Shown: positions 38,270 through 46,761 of the stretch, in pieces
Layout: each line of letters begins with the position of its first letter
How positions within the stretch are numbered: position 1 is the stretch's first letter
NCBI RefSeq assembly: GCF_947496855.1
Contig: NZ_CANMED010000008.1
Location: 1-64,000, forward strand
Origin: an uncultured Aquimarina sp.
GTDB taxonomy: Bacteria > Bacteroidota > Bacteroidia > Flavobacteriales > Flavobacteriaceae
Length of the DNA stretch: 64,000 nt
Direction: 5' to 3'
The notes under the pieces: model-generated
The model's database searches: none
What the model saw: only the letters and a program-made list of their open reading frames with translations
Told to the model about the DNA's origin: nothing
Position numbers and translations under genes: made by a program

Positions 38270-38432
38270 GTGTATCCCTTCGACTGCGCTTTGACAATAC
38301 TTCGACACTTGTCCGCCTTTGGAGGAAGCTCAATATAGCATCTCAGTGTGACATCTCAGGGTCGGGCTATTCACTATATCTTTTCTACTGGTTCTCGATA
38401 CATCCGCCTAGGACGGATACTCGAACTGACGT
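38270..38432. repeat. Composite intergenic repeat between ilvN and ilvC
   Basis: It contains CCCTTCGACTGCGC, GTCCGCC / GGAGGA words and GGTTCTCGATACATCCG CCTAGGA CGGATACTCGAACTGACG. The last word is identical to the trailing word of the 11246 element. A decayed or composite member of the same family. Confidence 0.5.
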
Positions 38433-38456
38433 AGAAAAGGATGTCGTTGCTATCCC

Positions 38457-38990
38457 TTACACAGTCTCTACTCCAAAACTTTCTATTATTTTAGATATAT
38501 GCATCTTTTCTTTTGTAACAGCAATTCTGCCTGAACGTACAAATTGCATTAAACCATACGGTTCTAATTTATCATACAACTCTTCAACTTCTTTACGTCT
38601 TCCTGTTTTTTCCAAAACAAAAAACTCTGGCGTTACAGTGACAATGTTTGAGTTGCTTTCTTTAATAACATTTTGTATTTGTCTTTCTTCAAACAAAAGT
38701 TTAGATGCTACTTTAAACAATGCTGTTTCTTGATAAATTGTTTCATCATCCTTATGATAAAAAGCTTTAATAACCTCAATTTGTTTTTCTATCTGACCTA
38801 CCAGCTTCTTAACCTTTTCTTCCGTTATTTTTACTACAATCGTAAATCGAAAAACATCTTTAATTTCTGAAACGGATGCTGTCATACTATCTAAATTAAT
38901 ATGACGCTTCAGGAAGATTGCTGATATTCTGTTCAACAATCCTATATTATTCTCAGTATATACTGATATGGTATAACACTCTCTCTCCAT
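38457..38990 (-). CDS. ilvN: Acetolactate synthase small (regulatory) subunit
   Basis: 177 residues with an N-terminal ACT domain (YTISVYTENNIGLLNRISAIFLKRHINLDSM) and a second C-terminal domain. It activates the catalytic subunit and confers valine feedback. Located 50 bp downstream of ilvB in the operon. Also called ilvH in some species. Confidence 0.92.
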   Translation of the reverse strand: MERECYTISVYTENNIGLLNRISAIFLKRHINLDSMTASVSEIKDVFRFTIVVKITEEKVKKLVGQIEKQIEVIKAFYHKDDETIYQETALFKVASKLLFEERQIQNVIKESNSNIVTVTPEFFVLEKTGRRKEVEELYDKLEPYGLMQFVRSGRIAVTKEKMHISKIIESFGVETV

Positions 38991-39040
38991 TATTATATCT
39001 TTTAATAGATTCTAACCTACGCTAGAATGACAACTTATTA

Positions 39041-40774
39041 TTACTCTAATCTTATATCCGAAACTGATGCTCCTGTAGGTATCATCGGAAATACATTGTT
39101 TTCCTTTTCTACACATACTTCTAAAAAATATGGTTCTTTTGAAGCTATCATTTCCGCAATAGCTCCTTGTAAATCTTCTCTTTTATTTACTCTTTTAGCT
39201 TCTATATGATAACCCTTTGCAATAGTCACAAAATCAGGATTCACCATTTCTGTTGATGCATATCGCTTATCAAAAAACAACTGTTGCCACTGACGTACCA
39301 TACCTAAGAAATCATTATTAAGAACAACAATCTTCACAGGAACTCTAGTCTGAAAAATAGTACCCAATTCTTGTATCGTCATTTGATATCCACCATCGCC
39401 AATAATAGCTACAACTTCTCTCTCCGGAGCTCCCATTTTCGCTCCGATAGCTGCTGGCAAAGCAAATCCCATGGTTCCTAAGCCTCCAGAAGTTACATTG
39501 CTTTTGGATTTTATAAACTCAGCATATCTACATGCGATCATTTGGTGTTGTCCTACATCAGAAACAATAATAGCATCTCCTTTTGTTTCCTCATTAATAC
39601 CTCTAAGTACTTCTCCCATAGAAAGACCTTCTTTAGAAGGATATAACTCCTCTTTAATCACCTTATCATATTCTATAGTATCAAAATCCTTAAACTCCTG
39701 TAACCAAGCATCATGATTATTAGACTCAACCATCGAAAGTAATTCTCCCAATGTATTTTTTACATCACCCATAACGGCTACATCTGCCTTTACATTCTTA
39801 TTTACTTCTGCAGGGTCTATTTCGAAATGAATTACTTTAGCTTGTTTTGCATACGTTTCTAAATTACCAGTAACACGATCATCGAAACGCATCCCTATCG
39901 CTAATAAAAGGTCACATTCGTTAGTTAATTTATTAGGTCCATAATTACCGTGCATTCCTACCATTCCCACATTAAGTGGATGAGCCGTTGGCAATGCTGA
40001 TAATCCTAAAATTGTCCAAGCTGATGGAATGTTAGTTTTTTCAATAAAATCCTTTAATTCTTCCTCTGCTTCGCCAAGAATAACTCCTTGACCGAAAACA
40101 ATCATTGGTTTTTTTGCGCTGTTAATCAAACTAGCAGCTTGCTCTAATGTTTTAGGATCGGTTTCAGGAACCGGTTTATAACTTCTTACTCCTTTACATT
40201 TTGAATATTTAAAATCAAGCTCACCAAACTGAGCATCTTTTGTTATATCGATAAGAACCGGACCTGGACGACCGGAACGCGCAATATAAAATGCTTTGGC
40301 TAACACAGAAGGAATATCTTCAGCTTTGGTTACTTGGTGATTCCATTTAGTGATTGGTGTAGAAATTCCTATAATATCTGTTTCCTGAAAAGCATCAGAT
40401 CCTAATAAATGAGATCCTACTTGCCCAGTAATACAAACCATAGGTGTAGAATCAATCTGAGCATCCGCTATTCCTGTTACGAAATTAGTCGCTCCTGGCC
40501 CGGATGTTGCGATTGCTACACCGACTTTTCCACTTGTTCTGGCATATCCTTGAGCAGCATGCGTTGCTCCTTGTTCATGTCTAGTAAGTATATGTTGTAA
40601 TTTATCCTGAAACTTATAAAGTTCATCATAGACTGGCATGATTGCTCCACCAGGGTATCCATAAATTAGATCGACCCCTTCTGCTAGTAAGCAATGTATT
40701 ACAGCTTCTGCTCCTGTCATATGACCAGTAGTTTCATTAGCTTCCTTTTCTATTGTTTGCGTTTGTGTTTCCAT
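39041..40774 (-). CDS. ilvB: Acetolactate synthase large (catalytic) subunit
   Basis: 577 residues, ThDP- and FAD-dependent. Activating glutamate in RHEQGATHAAQGYAR, ThDP-Mg motif GDGGYQMTIQELGTI...NN. It condenses two pyruvates, or pyruvate with 2-oxobutanoate, in branched-chain amino-acid synthesis. 43 bp after ilvD. Confidence 0.96.
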   Translation of the reverse strand: METQTQTIEKEANETTGHMTGAEAVIHCLLAEGVDLIYGYPGGAIMPVYDELYKFQDKLQHILTRHEQGATHAAQGYARTSGKVGVAIATSGPGATNFVTGIADAQIDSTPMVCITGQVGSHLLGSDAFQETDIIGISTPITKWNHQVTKAEDIPSVLAKAFYIARSGRPGPVLIDITKDAQFGELDFKYSKCKGVRSYKPVPETDPKTLEQAASLINSAKKPMIVFGQGVILGEAEEELKDFIEKTNIPSAWTILGLSALPTAHPLNVGMVGMHGNYGPNKLTNECDLLLAIGMRFDDRVTGNLETYAKQAKVIHFEIDPAEVNKNVKADVAVMGDVKNTLGELLSMVESNNHDAWLQEFKDFDTIEYDKVIKEELYPSKEGLSMGEVLRGINEETKGDAIIVSDVGQHQMIACRYAEFIKSKSNVTSGGLGTMGFALPAAIGAKMGAPEREVVAIIGDGGYQMTIQELGTIFQTRVPVKIVVLNNDFLGMVRQWQQLFFDKRYASTEMVNPDFVTIAKGYHIEAKRVNKREDLQGAIAEMIASKEPYFLEVCVEKENNVFPMIPTGASVSDIRLE

Positions 40775-40817
40775 TACGCTTTATGTTTTTATATTCCGGT
40801 TATTTACCAGAATGTTC

Positions 40818-42494
40818 TTAGAACTCATCTGTCACACATCCTTGTGATGCAGATGAAACTGTGTTTGCATATTTATATAAAACTCCTTTACTGAATTTTA
40901 ATGGCGGTTGAACCCAAGAAGCTTTTCTTCTTTTAACTTCTTCTTCCTCGATCGCTACAGTAATAGAATTCGTTTCTGCATCAATTGTAATGACATCTCC
41001 ATCTTCTACCAATGCTATCAAACCTCCTTCTTGTGCTTCTGGAGTGATATGTCCTACCACGAATCCATGAGTTCCTCCAGAGAATCTACCGTCAGTAATT
41101 AGTGCAACCTCTTTACCAAGACCCGCTCCCATAATTGCCGCTGTTGGTTTTAACATTTCTGGCATTCCGGGACCTCCTTTTGGGCCTTCGTACCTAATGA
41201 CGACTACATTTCCTTTTCCCACTTTTCCATCTCTTATTCCATCATTAGCATCATATTCGCTATTAAACACTATTGCTTTTCCTTGAAAACGAAGTCCTTC
41301 TTTACCCGTGATTTTTGCAACACAACCTCCTTCTGCTAGGTTACCAAACATTATTCTAAGGTGTCCTGTAGGTTTAATTGGGTTCTCTAATGGTTTTATT
41401 ACATCTTGTCCTTCTGAAAGATCTGGTACATCTAATAAATTTTCTGCAAGTGTTTTTCCCGTAACGGTCAAACAATCTCCGTGTAACAACCCTTTCTTAA
41501 GTAAATATTTAAGTACAGCTGGAATTCCACCTACCGCGTGTACATCTTCCATCAAATATTTCCCACTTGGCTTTAGATCTGCTAAAAACGGAGTCTCATC
41601 ACTTATTCTTTGGAAATCTGCAAGTGTAAATTCTACATCTGCTGCTCTCGCAATTGCTAAAAAGTGTAATACCGCATTGGTAGAACCTCCTAATATAGTT
41701 ACCAATCGTATCGCATTTTCTAAAGATTTTTTGGTGACAATATCTAATGGCTTAATATCTTTTTCTAAAAGTGTTCGCATCGCACGACCTGCTGCGATAC
41801 TTTCTTTTTCTTTATTGTTGCTAATTGCAGGGTTTGATGAATTATACGGCAAAGACATTCCTAAAGCTTCTATTGCAGAAGCCATGGTATTGGCAGTATA
41901 CATACCTCCACAAGCTCCTGCTCCGGGACAAGCTTTTTCTATTACACTCTTATATTCGTTCTGAGTAATAGTTCCAGCTACTTTTTCTCCCCAAGCTTCA
42001 AAAGCAGAAACTATATCCAATTTCTTTCCCGCGTGTAATCCAGAAGCAATTGTACCTCCATACACCAAAATTGAAGGACGGTTTAATCGTAGCATAGCCA
42101 TTAATGCTCCAGGCATATTTTTATCACATCCTACTACTGTTACCATTCCATCATAAGACATAGCCTGTACAACAGTCTCCATGGAATCTGCAATTACATC
42201 TCTGGACGGCAATGAGAAACGCATTCCTGGTGTTCCCATAGAAATACCATCGCTAACACCAATCGTATTAAATATTAATCCTACTACATCCTCTTCTTGC
42301 GTTCCTTGCTTTACTAGCTTTGCCAAATCATTAAGATGCATATTACACGGATTACCTTCATAACCTGTACTTGCAATACCAACCAATGGTTTTTTAAAGT
42401 CTTCGTCAGTTAAACCAATAGCATGAAGCATTGCTTGTGCTGCCGGTTGTGTATCGTCTTGTGTAACTTGTTTACTATATTTATTAATGCTCAT
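40818..42494 (-). CDS. ilvD: Dihydroxy-acid dehydratase
   Basis: 558 residues. Iron-sulfur cysteines in GNPCNMH, VGCDKNMPGALMAML and PGAGACGGMYTANTM; C-terminal GPKGGPGMPEMLKPT. It forms 2-oxoisovalerate and 2-oxo-3-methylvalerate. First structural gene of the operon, preceded by a roughly 520-nt leader with two attenuators (see below). Confidence 0.96.
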   Translation of the reverse strand: MSINKYSKQVTQDDTQPAAQAMLHAIGLTDEDFKKPLVGIASTGYEGNPCNMHLNDLAKLVKQGTQEEDVVGLIFNTIGVSDGISMGTPGMRFSLPSRDVIADSMETVVQAMSYDGMVTVVGCDKNMPGALMAMLRLNRPSILVYGGTIASGLHAGKKLDIVSAFEAWGEKVAGTITQNEYKSVIEKACPGAGACGGMYTANTMASAIEALGMSLPYNSSNPAISNNKEKESIAAGRAMRTLLEKDIKPLDIVTKKSLENAIRLVTILGGSTNAVLHFLAIARAADVEFTLADFQRISDETPFLADLKPSGKYLMEDVHAVGGIPAVLKYLLKKGLLHGDCLTVTGKTLAENLLDVPDLSEGQDVIKPLENPIKPTGHLRIMFGNLAEGGCVAKITGKEGLRFQGKAIVFNSEYDANDGIRDGKVGKGNVVVIRYEGPKGGPGMPEMLKPTAAIMGAGLGKEVALITDGRFSGGTHGFVVGHITPEAQEGGLIALVEDGDVITIDAETNSITVAIEEEEVKRRKASWVQPPLKFSKGVLYKYANTVSSASQGCVTDEF

Positions 42495-42742
42495 TCCTTT
42501 TGAATGTAAATTTTTTATTAATTCTTTAAAATTTTAACTATTTATTCGATTAATTAATACTTAACCAAACAAACCACAGTATAAAACTATTTCGTAATGA
42601 CTAAACTGTTGAATTTTATTCAATAAGCTTACAACATCCAACCACTACCAAATGCTTATTAATAACTGATTTACAACCATTTAACTTCTTTTTATTTACA
42701 ATCACTATTTGTTAATTTTTGTTACACATTATTTTCAGACAT
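42495..42742 (-). other. Leader segment between the second attenuator and ilvD
   Basis: AT-rich non-coding segment of 248 bp. No further leader peptide or hairpin found. It may contain a second promoter, but no TAnnTTTG element was recognised. Confidence 0.4.
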
Positions 42743-42775
42743 AAAAAAACTCCCTTCAAATTACGAAGGGAGTTT
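42743..42775 (-). terminator. Attenuator terminator 2 of the ilv leader
   Basis: AAACTCCCTTC / GAAGGGAGTTT stem with a 7-nt loop and a T7 tract on the minus strand. It lies 26 bp past the stop codon of leader peptide 2. The 5' arm (ACTCCCT) can also pair with GAGGGAT just after that stop codon, giving a competing antiterminator. Confidence 0.85.
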
Positions 42776-42800
42776 AGTATATAAATTATATCAATATCCC

Positions 42801-42866
42801 TCAGCTTAGTGAAATAATCACGACGATACTAATGACATTGATGTTTCTATTTTTTATTACTCTCAT
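42801..42866 (-). CDS. Ile/Val-rich leader peptide 2 of ilv operon (21 aa)
   Basis: A 21-codon ORF with the run NINVISIVVIISLS: Ile and Val make up ten of 21 codons. The stop is followed within a few bases by GAGGGAT (antiterminator arm) and a terminator. This is the classic layout of a translation-coupled attenuator sensing charged Ile/Val tRNA. Second of two tandem copies; its VISI(V/E)V core matches copy 1. Confidence 0.8.
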   Translation of the reverse strand: MRVIKNRNINVISIVVIISLS

Positions 42867-42888
42867 TGTAAATTTTTAAATATGGAAT

Positions 42889-42918
42889 AAAAAAATCCCT
42901 TTACTTTCGCAAAGGGAT
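42889..42918 (-). terminator. Attenuator terminator 1 of the ilv leader
   Basis: ATCCCTTT / AAAGGGAT stem with an 8-nt loop followed by T7 on the minus strand, 35 bp past leader peptide 1. AAGGGAT just after the leader stop codon (42946-42952 region) can pair with the ATCCCTT arm as antiterminator. Confidence 0.85.
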
Positions 42919-42952
42919 CAATTCATATATTATATATCAACAATATCCCTTA

Positions 42953-43015
42953 TCAAGATGAAATAATCACCTCAATACTAATGACATTTTTGATATTTAT
43001 GTTTTTACTTTTCAT
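42953..43015 (-). CDS. Ile/Val-rich leader peptide 1 of ilv operon (20 aa)
   Basis: A 20-codon ORF containing INIKNVISIEVIISS: eight Ile or Val codons clustered before the stop. It lies 56 bp downstream of the 43071 gene end. A TATATTTA element at 43021-43028 could be the -7 box, in which case the start of transcription would be at or next to the ATG (leaderless); this is uncertain. Confidence 0.8.
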   Translation of the reverse strand: MKSKNINIKNVISIEVIISS

Positions 43016-43070
43016 TGGTGTAAATATAACAAAATATTTTTTTGAAAAACAAACACTGTTTTAAAAGGTT

Positions 43071-43727
43071 TTAATCCAGCTTGAATAAATTATTTTTCAT
43101 ACAATATATTACTAGCCCAACTCTGGTTTTCACCTGTAACTTCTTAAAAACAGATTCGCGATAGTTCTCTATAGTCTTTGGACTTAGGTTCATTTCACCA
43201 GCAATACTTTTATATGTAAGTTCTGAACACGCATATTTTAGAAATGTCCATTCTCTATCTGTTAACTTATCCGCAAGGTTTTGACCAATATCAGCATCTG
43301 GTTTTTCAGAATACTTTAGCGCAGTCTCTATTTTACTAGAATAATAAAACCCTTGCTCTATGACCATTTTCATCGCAAACTCAAAATTCTCTGGATGAAT
43401 ATCCTTCAATAAATACCCTCTAGCGCCTGCTCTCAGCATTTTTATAATGGTTTCTTCGTCATCTTCCATCGTCAATGCTAAAGCCTTCTGCTCCGGCTGG
43501 TTTTCTTTTAACCATTGCATGGTCTGGATACCATCCATCACTGGCATTTTTACATCCAATAAAATAAGCTCTGGTTTTTTTCTTTTATGTAGGTAATATT
43601 GTGTTAGTTCTTTCCCGTTCTTAAGGATTGCCAATACTTCGTAGCCTTCTAGATTTGTAATCAAGCTTTCTAGAGATTGTGCAAAGAGAAGGTGATCATC
43701 TACAATAACCACAGTTTTTTTCTTCAT
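43071..43727 (-). CDS. NarL/FixJ-family response regulator
   Basis: 218 residues: receiver with D10/D11, phosphoacceptor D58 in LLDVKMPVMDG, TM..DDEE and K in YLLKDIHPENF; LuxR HTH (about 150-210, LTDREWTFLKYACSELTYKSIAGEMNLSPKTIENYRESVFKKLQVKTR). Partner of the histidine kinase 16 bp upstream. Ends 56 bp before the ilv leader, with no terminator seen between. Confidence 0.93.
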   Translation of the reverse strand: MKKKTVVIVDDHLLFAQSLESLITNLEGYEVLAILKNGKELTQYYLHKRKKPELILLDVKMPVMDGIQTMQWLKENQPEQKALALTMEDDEETIIKMLRAGARGYLLKDIHPENFEFAMKMVIEQGFYYSSKIETALKYSEKPDADIGQNLADKLTDREWTFLKYACSELTYKSIAGEMNLSPKTIENYRESVFKKLQVKTRVGLVIYCMKNNLFKLD

Positions 43728-43743
43728 TGTAATTTAAATTTCA

Positions 43744-44556
43744 TTATACCTTATCGTCATCTTTAAATGGATACTGCAAGGTAAGCAAAACTCCTTTACC
43801 CGGTTCGGATACACTGTCTAAATTTGCATTAACCAGCCCAGCTCTACTTTTCATATTTAACAAACCAGAATTGGCTTGAACCGACTCCATATCATACCCA
43901 ATCCCATCATCTTTTATAGTAATTGTTAAATCATCTATAGTATATTCTAATTTTACTAAAAGATGAGATGCTTCTGCGTGTTTTATGGTATTTGAGAAAA
44001 ACTCCTGAATGATGCGATATATAATAATTTCATCTTTAGGATTTATAACCACTTCTTCTCCGGTTACGATAAACTCTGGTGTAAGAAAATTTAATTTTTT
44101 AAAACGGTCTAATTCTACCTGGATAGATTTCTCTATACCGATATTCTGAATTACTTCGTGATTAAGAGTTTTAGAAAGGTTTCTTATTTCTTGTAGACTA
44201 TCGCCAACTAAGTTTCTAATATCCTGAACAGAATCTTTGATTTTTGGTTCAAGATTGGTATTTAAAATATTGATTTGCATCACTGCAGTAGACAATAACT
44301 GACCGATATTATCGTGTAATTCCCAGCTTACGTTTTTAAGGGTTTGTTCCTGGATTTCTAGTTTAGAGTTTTGTAATTCTTCATCAAAACGTTGTTTTGC
44401 CTTGAATTGCTCAAGAAGCAATTTATTTTTACGTTTTTGAAAAGCAATAAAAAATATAATACCGAATATCGCAAAGAATAAGATAATTATGGTAAAATAA
44501 ACAATTAATAAGATTTGTTCCTTTTCGAGCATACCAGAAATCCAATAGTATAACAA
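43744..44556 (-). CDS. Membrane histidine kinase (HisKA_3 / HATPase)
   Basis: 270 residues with a single membrane helix (about 14-39), a coiled coil, HisKA_3 with H81 in WELHDNIGQLLSTAV, and a HATPase domain (IYRIIQEFFSNTIKHAEA, DDGIGYDME, GLLNMKSRA). It overlaps the upstream membrane-protein gene by 52 bp (28 bp if M9 is the start), which suggests that the upstream protein provides the sensing membrane domain. Cognate regulator is next downstream. Confidence 0.9.
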   Translation of the reverse strand: MLYYWISGMLEKEQILLIVYFTIIILFFAIFGIIFFIAFQKRKNKLLLEQFKAKQRFDEELQNSKLEIQEQTLKNVSWELHDNIGQLLSTAVMQINILNTNLEPKIKDSVQDIRNLVGDSLQEIRNLSKTLNHEVIQNIGIEKSIQVELDRFKKLNFLTPEFIVTGEEVVINPKDEIIIYRIIQEFFSNTIKHAEASHLLVKLEYTIDDLTITIKDDGIGYDMESVQANSGLLNMKSRAGLVNANLDSVSEPGKGVLLTLQYPFKDDDKV

Positions 44557-45209
44557 GAATACATAAAAATATTCACTATTGTTAATATTGTTAGAAAAAT
44601 TCTAACAAATTCAGGACTGACAGTATTACTATAATACTGTTCATAAATAAAAATTGGATTCACTATTAGATGAAAAACTAATGCACCTATAGAAACATAA
44701 AATGGGATAGTCTTATAAAAATTTAGTATTTCATCACTTTGCAAAATTTGAAAATAAAAATACATTATAAACAAAACCAGCAATAAAGTACCAAAAATAG
44801 AATTAGGCGCAGAACTGGAAGTAAAAAATACATCAGAAAAAGCTAAATTAAATACAGAAAAGATTACATATATAGCTATAATATTTAATCCAATCTTCTT
44901 ATTCTTATTTGACTCAATTAAGTTAGCAAAATAAAGTAAATAAAACAGAGAACTTACAACTTCAAAAGTATTATAAATCCACTTATTACGAGCAAAAATT
45001 GTATCCTCTAAAAACTTAAATGAATTGAAGATTTCAACAAACGTAGGTAACCAACCAAAAACCACCTCTACAAAAACATTCAACCATAAAAAGAAAACAA
45101 GATACCGAGTAGAGCGATCTACTTGATATCTTGAAATATAAACTGTTCCGGCAATTGCCGCAATTAACTCAAAGAGATTAATAACTATTAAGTTTATTGA
45201 ATCACTCAT
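44505..45209 (-). CDS. Seven-helix membrane protein, probable sensor module for the kinase
   Basis: 234 residues with about seven hydrophobic segments, e.g. LIVINLFELIAAIAGTVYI, YLVFFLWLNVFVEVVFGWLP, IFGTLLLVLFIMYFYFQIL and FLTILTIVNIFMYSCYTIGFL. It overlaps the kinase gene and its start touches the stop of the 133-aa gene. I recognise the layout from other Flavobacteriaceae HK loci but no named family. Likely a split receptor for the kinase (inference). Confidence 0.7.
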   Translation of the reverse strand: MSDSINLIVINLFELIAAIAGTVYISRYQVDRSTRYLVFFLWLNVFVEVVFGWLPTFVEIFNSFKFLEDTIFARNKWIYNTFEVVSSLFYLLYFANLIESNKNKKIGLNIIAIYVIFSVFNLAFSDVFFTSSSAPNSIFGTLLLVLFIMYFYFQILQSDEILNFYKTIPFYVSIGALVFHLIVNPIFIYEQYYSNTVSPEFVRIFLTILTIVNIFMYSCYTIGFLVCSKRNKSY

Positions 45210-45610
45210 TAATAATCATTTGGAGGAAAACCATGTCCACCTCTGTTAAAAGCAGGAATATCATAATTATTTTCAGGATCACCATCTCCTTTACCCGATG
45301 CTCCAGGTCGTGAACCTGTTGGCGCCATAAACAAAGTCGAATACCCTTTCTTCATTTTACATTTTGATTTAGGATATGCTCCCATATATATTCTTATACC
45401 TGGATCTTTAATTCCTTGTTCTTCTGATTCTTGTTTCACATATGCTAAATACTCTTCTAACTCTGCAACGGACCAATGAAACTCACGAGCATCCTCAAAA
45501 CCTAATTTCTTCTGAAGACGTTTTCCTCTTTTCTTACACCAATTATCATGAAGCTCTCTTGCCTCTTCTACTTTAATGCACTTTTCGGGTTTTTGTACTT
45601 TTTTTGCCAT
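45209..45610 (-). CDS. Conserved Bacteroidetes protein with IRIYMGAYP and GGHGFPPN tail (133 aa)
   Basis: Soluble protein. The middle GIRIYMGAYPKSKCKMKKGYSTLFMAPTGSRPGA and N-terminal RELHDNWCKKR/HWSVAELEEYLAYVKQES resemble a family common in Bacteroidetes, often beside membrane proteins and kinases, whose members end in 'NxGxxGxPP'. Its last residues here are NRGGHGFPPNDY, close to the tails of the RiPP precursors 1 kb away (GGSGFPPN, GNSGHPPND). Function unknown. First gene of the four-gene operon down to 43071. Confidence 0.65.
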   Translation of the reverse strand: MAKKVQKPEKCIKVEEARELHDNWCKKRGKRLQKKLGFEDAREFHWSVAELEEYLAYVKQESEEQGIKDPGIRIYMGAYPKSKCKMKKGYSTLFMAPTGSRPGASGKGDGDPENNYDIPAFNRGGHGFPPNDY

Positions 45611-45775
45611 AATCTTTTTATTTATTGGGTTATTGATGCTAATATATTTAAAAATCTAAGTTTTAAACAAATACGGCAACCCTTTTTTATAATAATTTTA
45701 CGGCAAAACCACATTGTTAATCACTTGATAACAAACATTATAGGTAATTATCAAAAAAACAAAAAAAAACAGCTT

Positions 45776-45817
45776 AGGGTGTTTTTCCCCTGATAAAAAA
45801 GGGTGGATTCACCCCCT
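45776..45817. promoter_or_regulatory. Two adjacent AGGG..CCCT palindromes, candidate operators
   Basis: AGGGTGTTTTTCCCCT (45776-45791, exact AGGG-N8-CCCT) and AGGGTGGATTCACCCCCT (45800-45817) lie 166-207 bp upstream of the 133-aa gene. Same style as 5301 and 8813. Candidate binding sites for a NarL-type regulator. Confidence 0.4.
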
Positions 45818-45995
45818 ACACAAATTCCAATCATTGTCCAACCTTCTAAAAACCATCTAGTATTAATTAATAATCGAACTAATACATATCTAATAACTAC
45901 ACATGTCTAATAAAAATAAACATATTATATATCACAAAAAAACGCAAGCATACACTAAAACTACTATTATTCAAAAAAATATTAACAAACTGTCA

Positions 45996-46205
45996 TTAAA
46001 TAGTTTTTAGCTCAAACCTAATTTGTCCACCCGTTCTTTTTTGAGCTATATTATTAATGGCATCCTTAGTTAATTGCAAGACTCTTGGATATCCTCCTGT
46101 GGTTTGACAATATTTCATCAAGATAATCAATTTACCTGATGGAGTTAACTGAACCGTACCTGGTAAAACTGGAGAAGTTAACATAGATTCTAAATCATTT
46201 TTCAA
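45996..46205 (-). pseudogene. 3'-terminal fragment of pxpC (duplicate)
   Basis: Encodes KNDLESMLTSPVLPGTVQLT and PSGKLIILMKYCQTTGGYPR, then VLQLTKDAINNIAQKR, matching the last ~70 residues of the intact PxpC at 53076 with a handful of changes, but the N-terminal 210 residues are absent. Upstream it reads through unrelated DNA (MVIDQNDT). The fragment starts abruptly at the boundary of the RiPP island. Confidence 0.85.
46036..46205. repeat. 170-bp direct repeat, left copy (pxpC 3' end)
   Basis: Aligned without gaps to 53110-53279 with three mismatches over 170 bp (about 98%). Same orientation. The sequence diverges sharply after TTTTTCAA on the right side. The two copies bracket the RiPP locus with 7.07 kb spacing. 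Confidence 0.9.
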
Positions 46206-46761
46206 TGTATCATTCTGATCGATTACCACTCCATTTACACCTACGAAATCGTTAAATAATCGTTAAATAACATCCTTTTTAACAATTATACAGGTAACAA
46301 TCTCACCTATTAAAACACAAAGTTATAGAGTAATTAAATTTTCAATCGAAAATATATCTTGTTAAAAACGAAGGTCATATAAAAAATGTATATATCACTA
46401 CTATAGAATTGTAATTATCGACAAGTACTGCAGCAAATATATGGTTGTCTTTCCTATTATCAAATAGCGAGAAGTACTACTAATATTACTGTAACAAATA
46501 AAAATTAATGCCGTTATTATTATATAACAACATTTTGTTAGTCTAATTTTTCCCTAAAATAAAAACAAATATATAGGCTTTACAGGAGAAAAAATTAATA
46601 CCCACTGGAGCTAATTCTTGGGGTTTTGATGGCGCTGTTTGATCGTCAATAGATTATACAAACTTGACATATTAGTAGTTTCATTATTTCATAAAACTAT
46701 TAATTCTTTAATCAATTATTAACCCGATTTTCTTAATAGAAAATCAAAAACATTTTATCAC
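46206..46761. other. Non-coding region upstream of the precursor array
   Basis: 556 bp from the end of the direct repeat to the first precursor. It contains a direct repeat ATCGTTAAATA x2 (46243-46267) and, near 46604-46646, a stretch GGAGCTAATTCTTGGGG...TTTTGATGGC that resembles the core-coding part of the precursors (GGTGCTAATGCAGGGGATTTTGGC), perhaps a decayed copy. The array promoter must be here; no clear TAnnTTTG was found. Confidence 0.45.

Noticed and set aside
40694..41964. Plus-strand frames over ilvB/ilvD, including one of 218 codons
   Set aside because: Antisense shadows of highly conserved ilv genes without recognisable domains.
43021..43053. Promoter TATATTTA with CAAA/TTTG -33 on the minus strand before ilv leader 1
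   Set aside because: The -7 would place the transcript start at the leader ATG; plausible but not strong enough to annotate.
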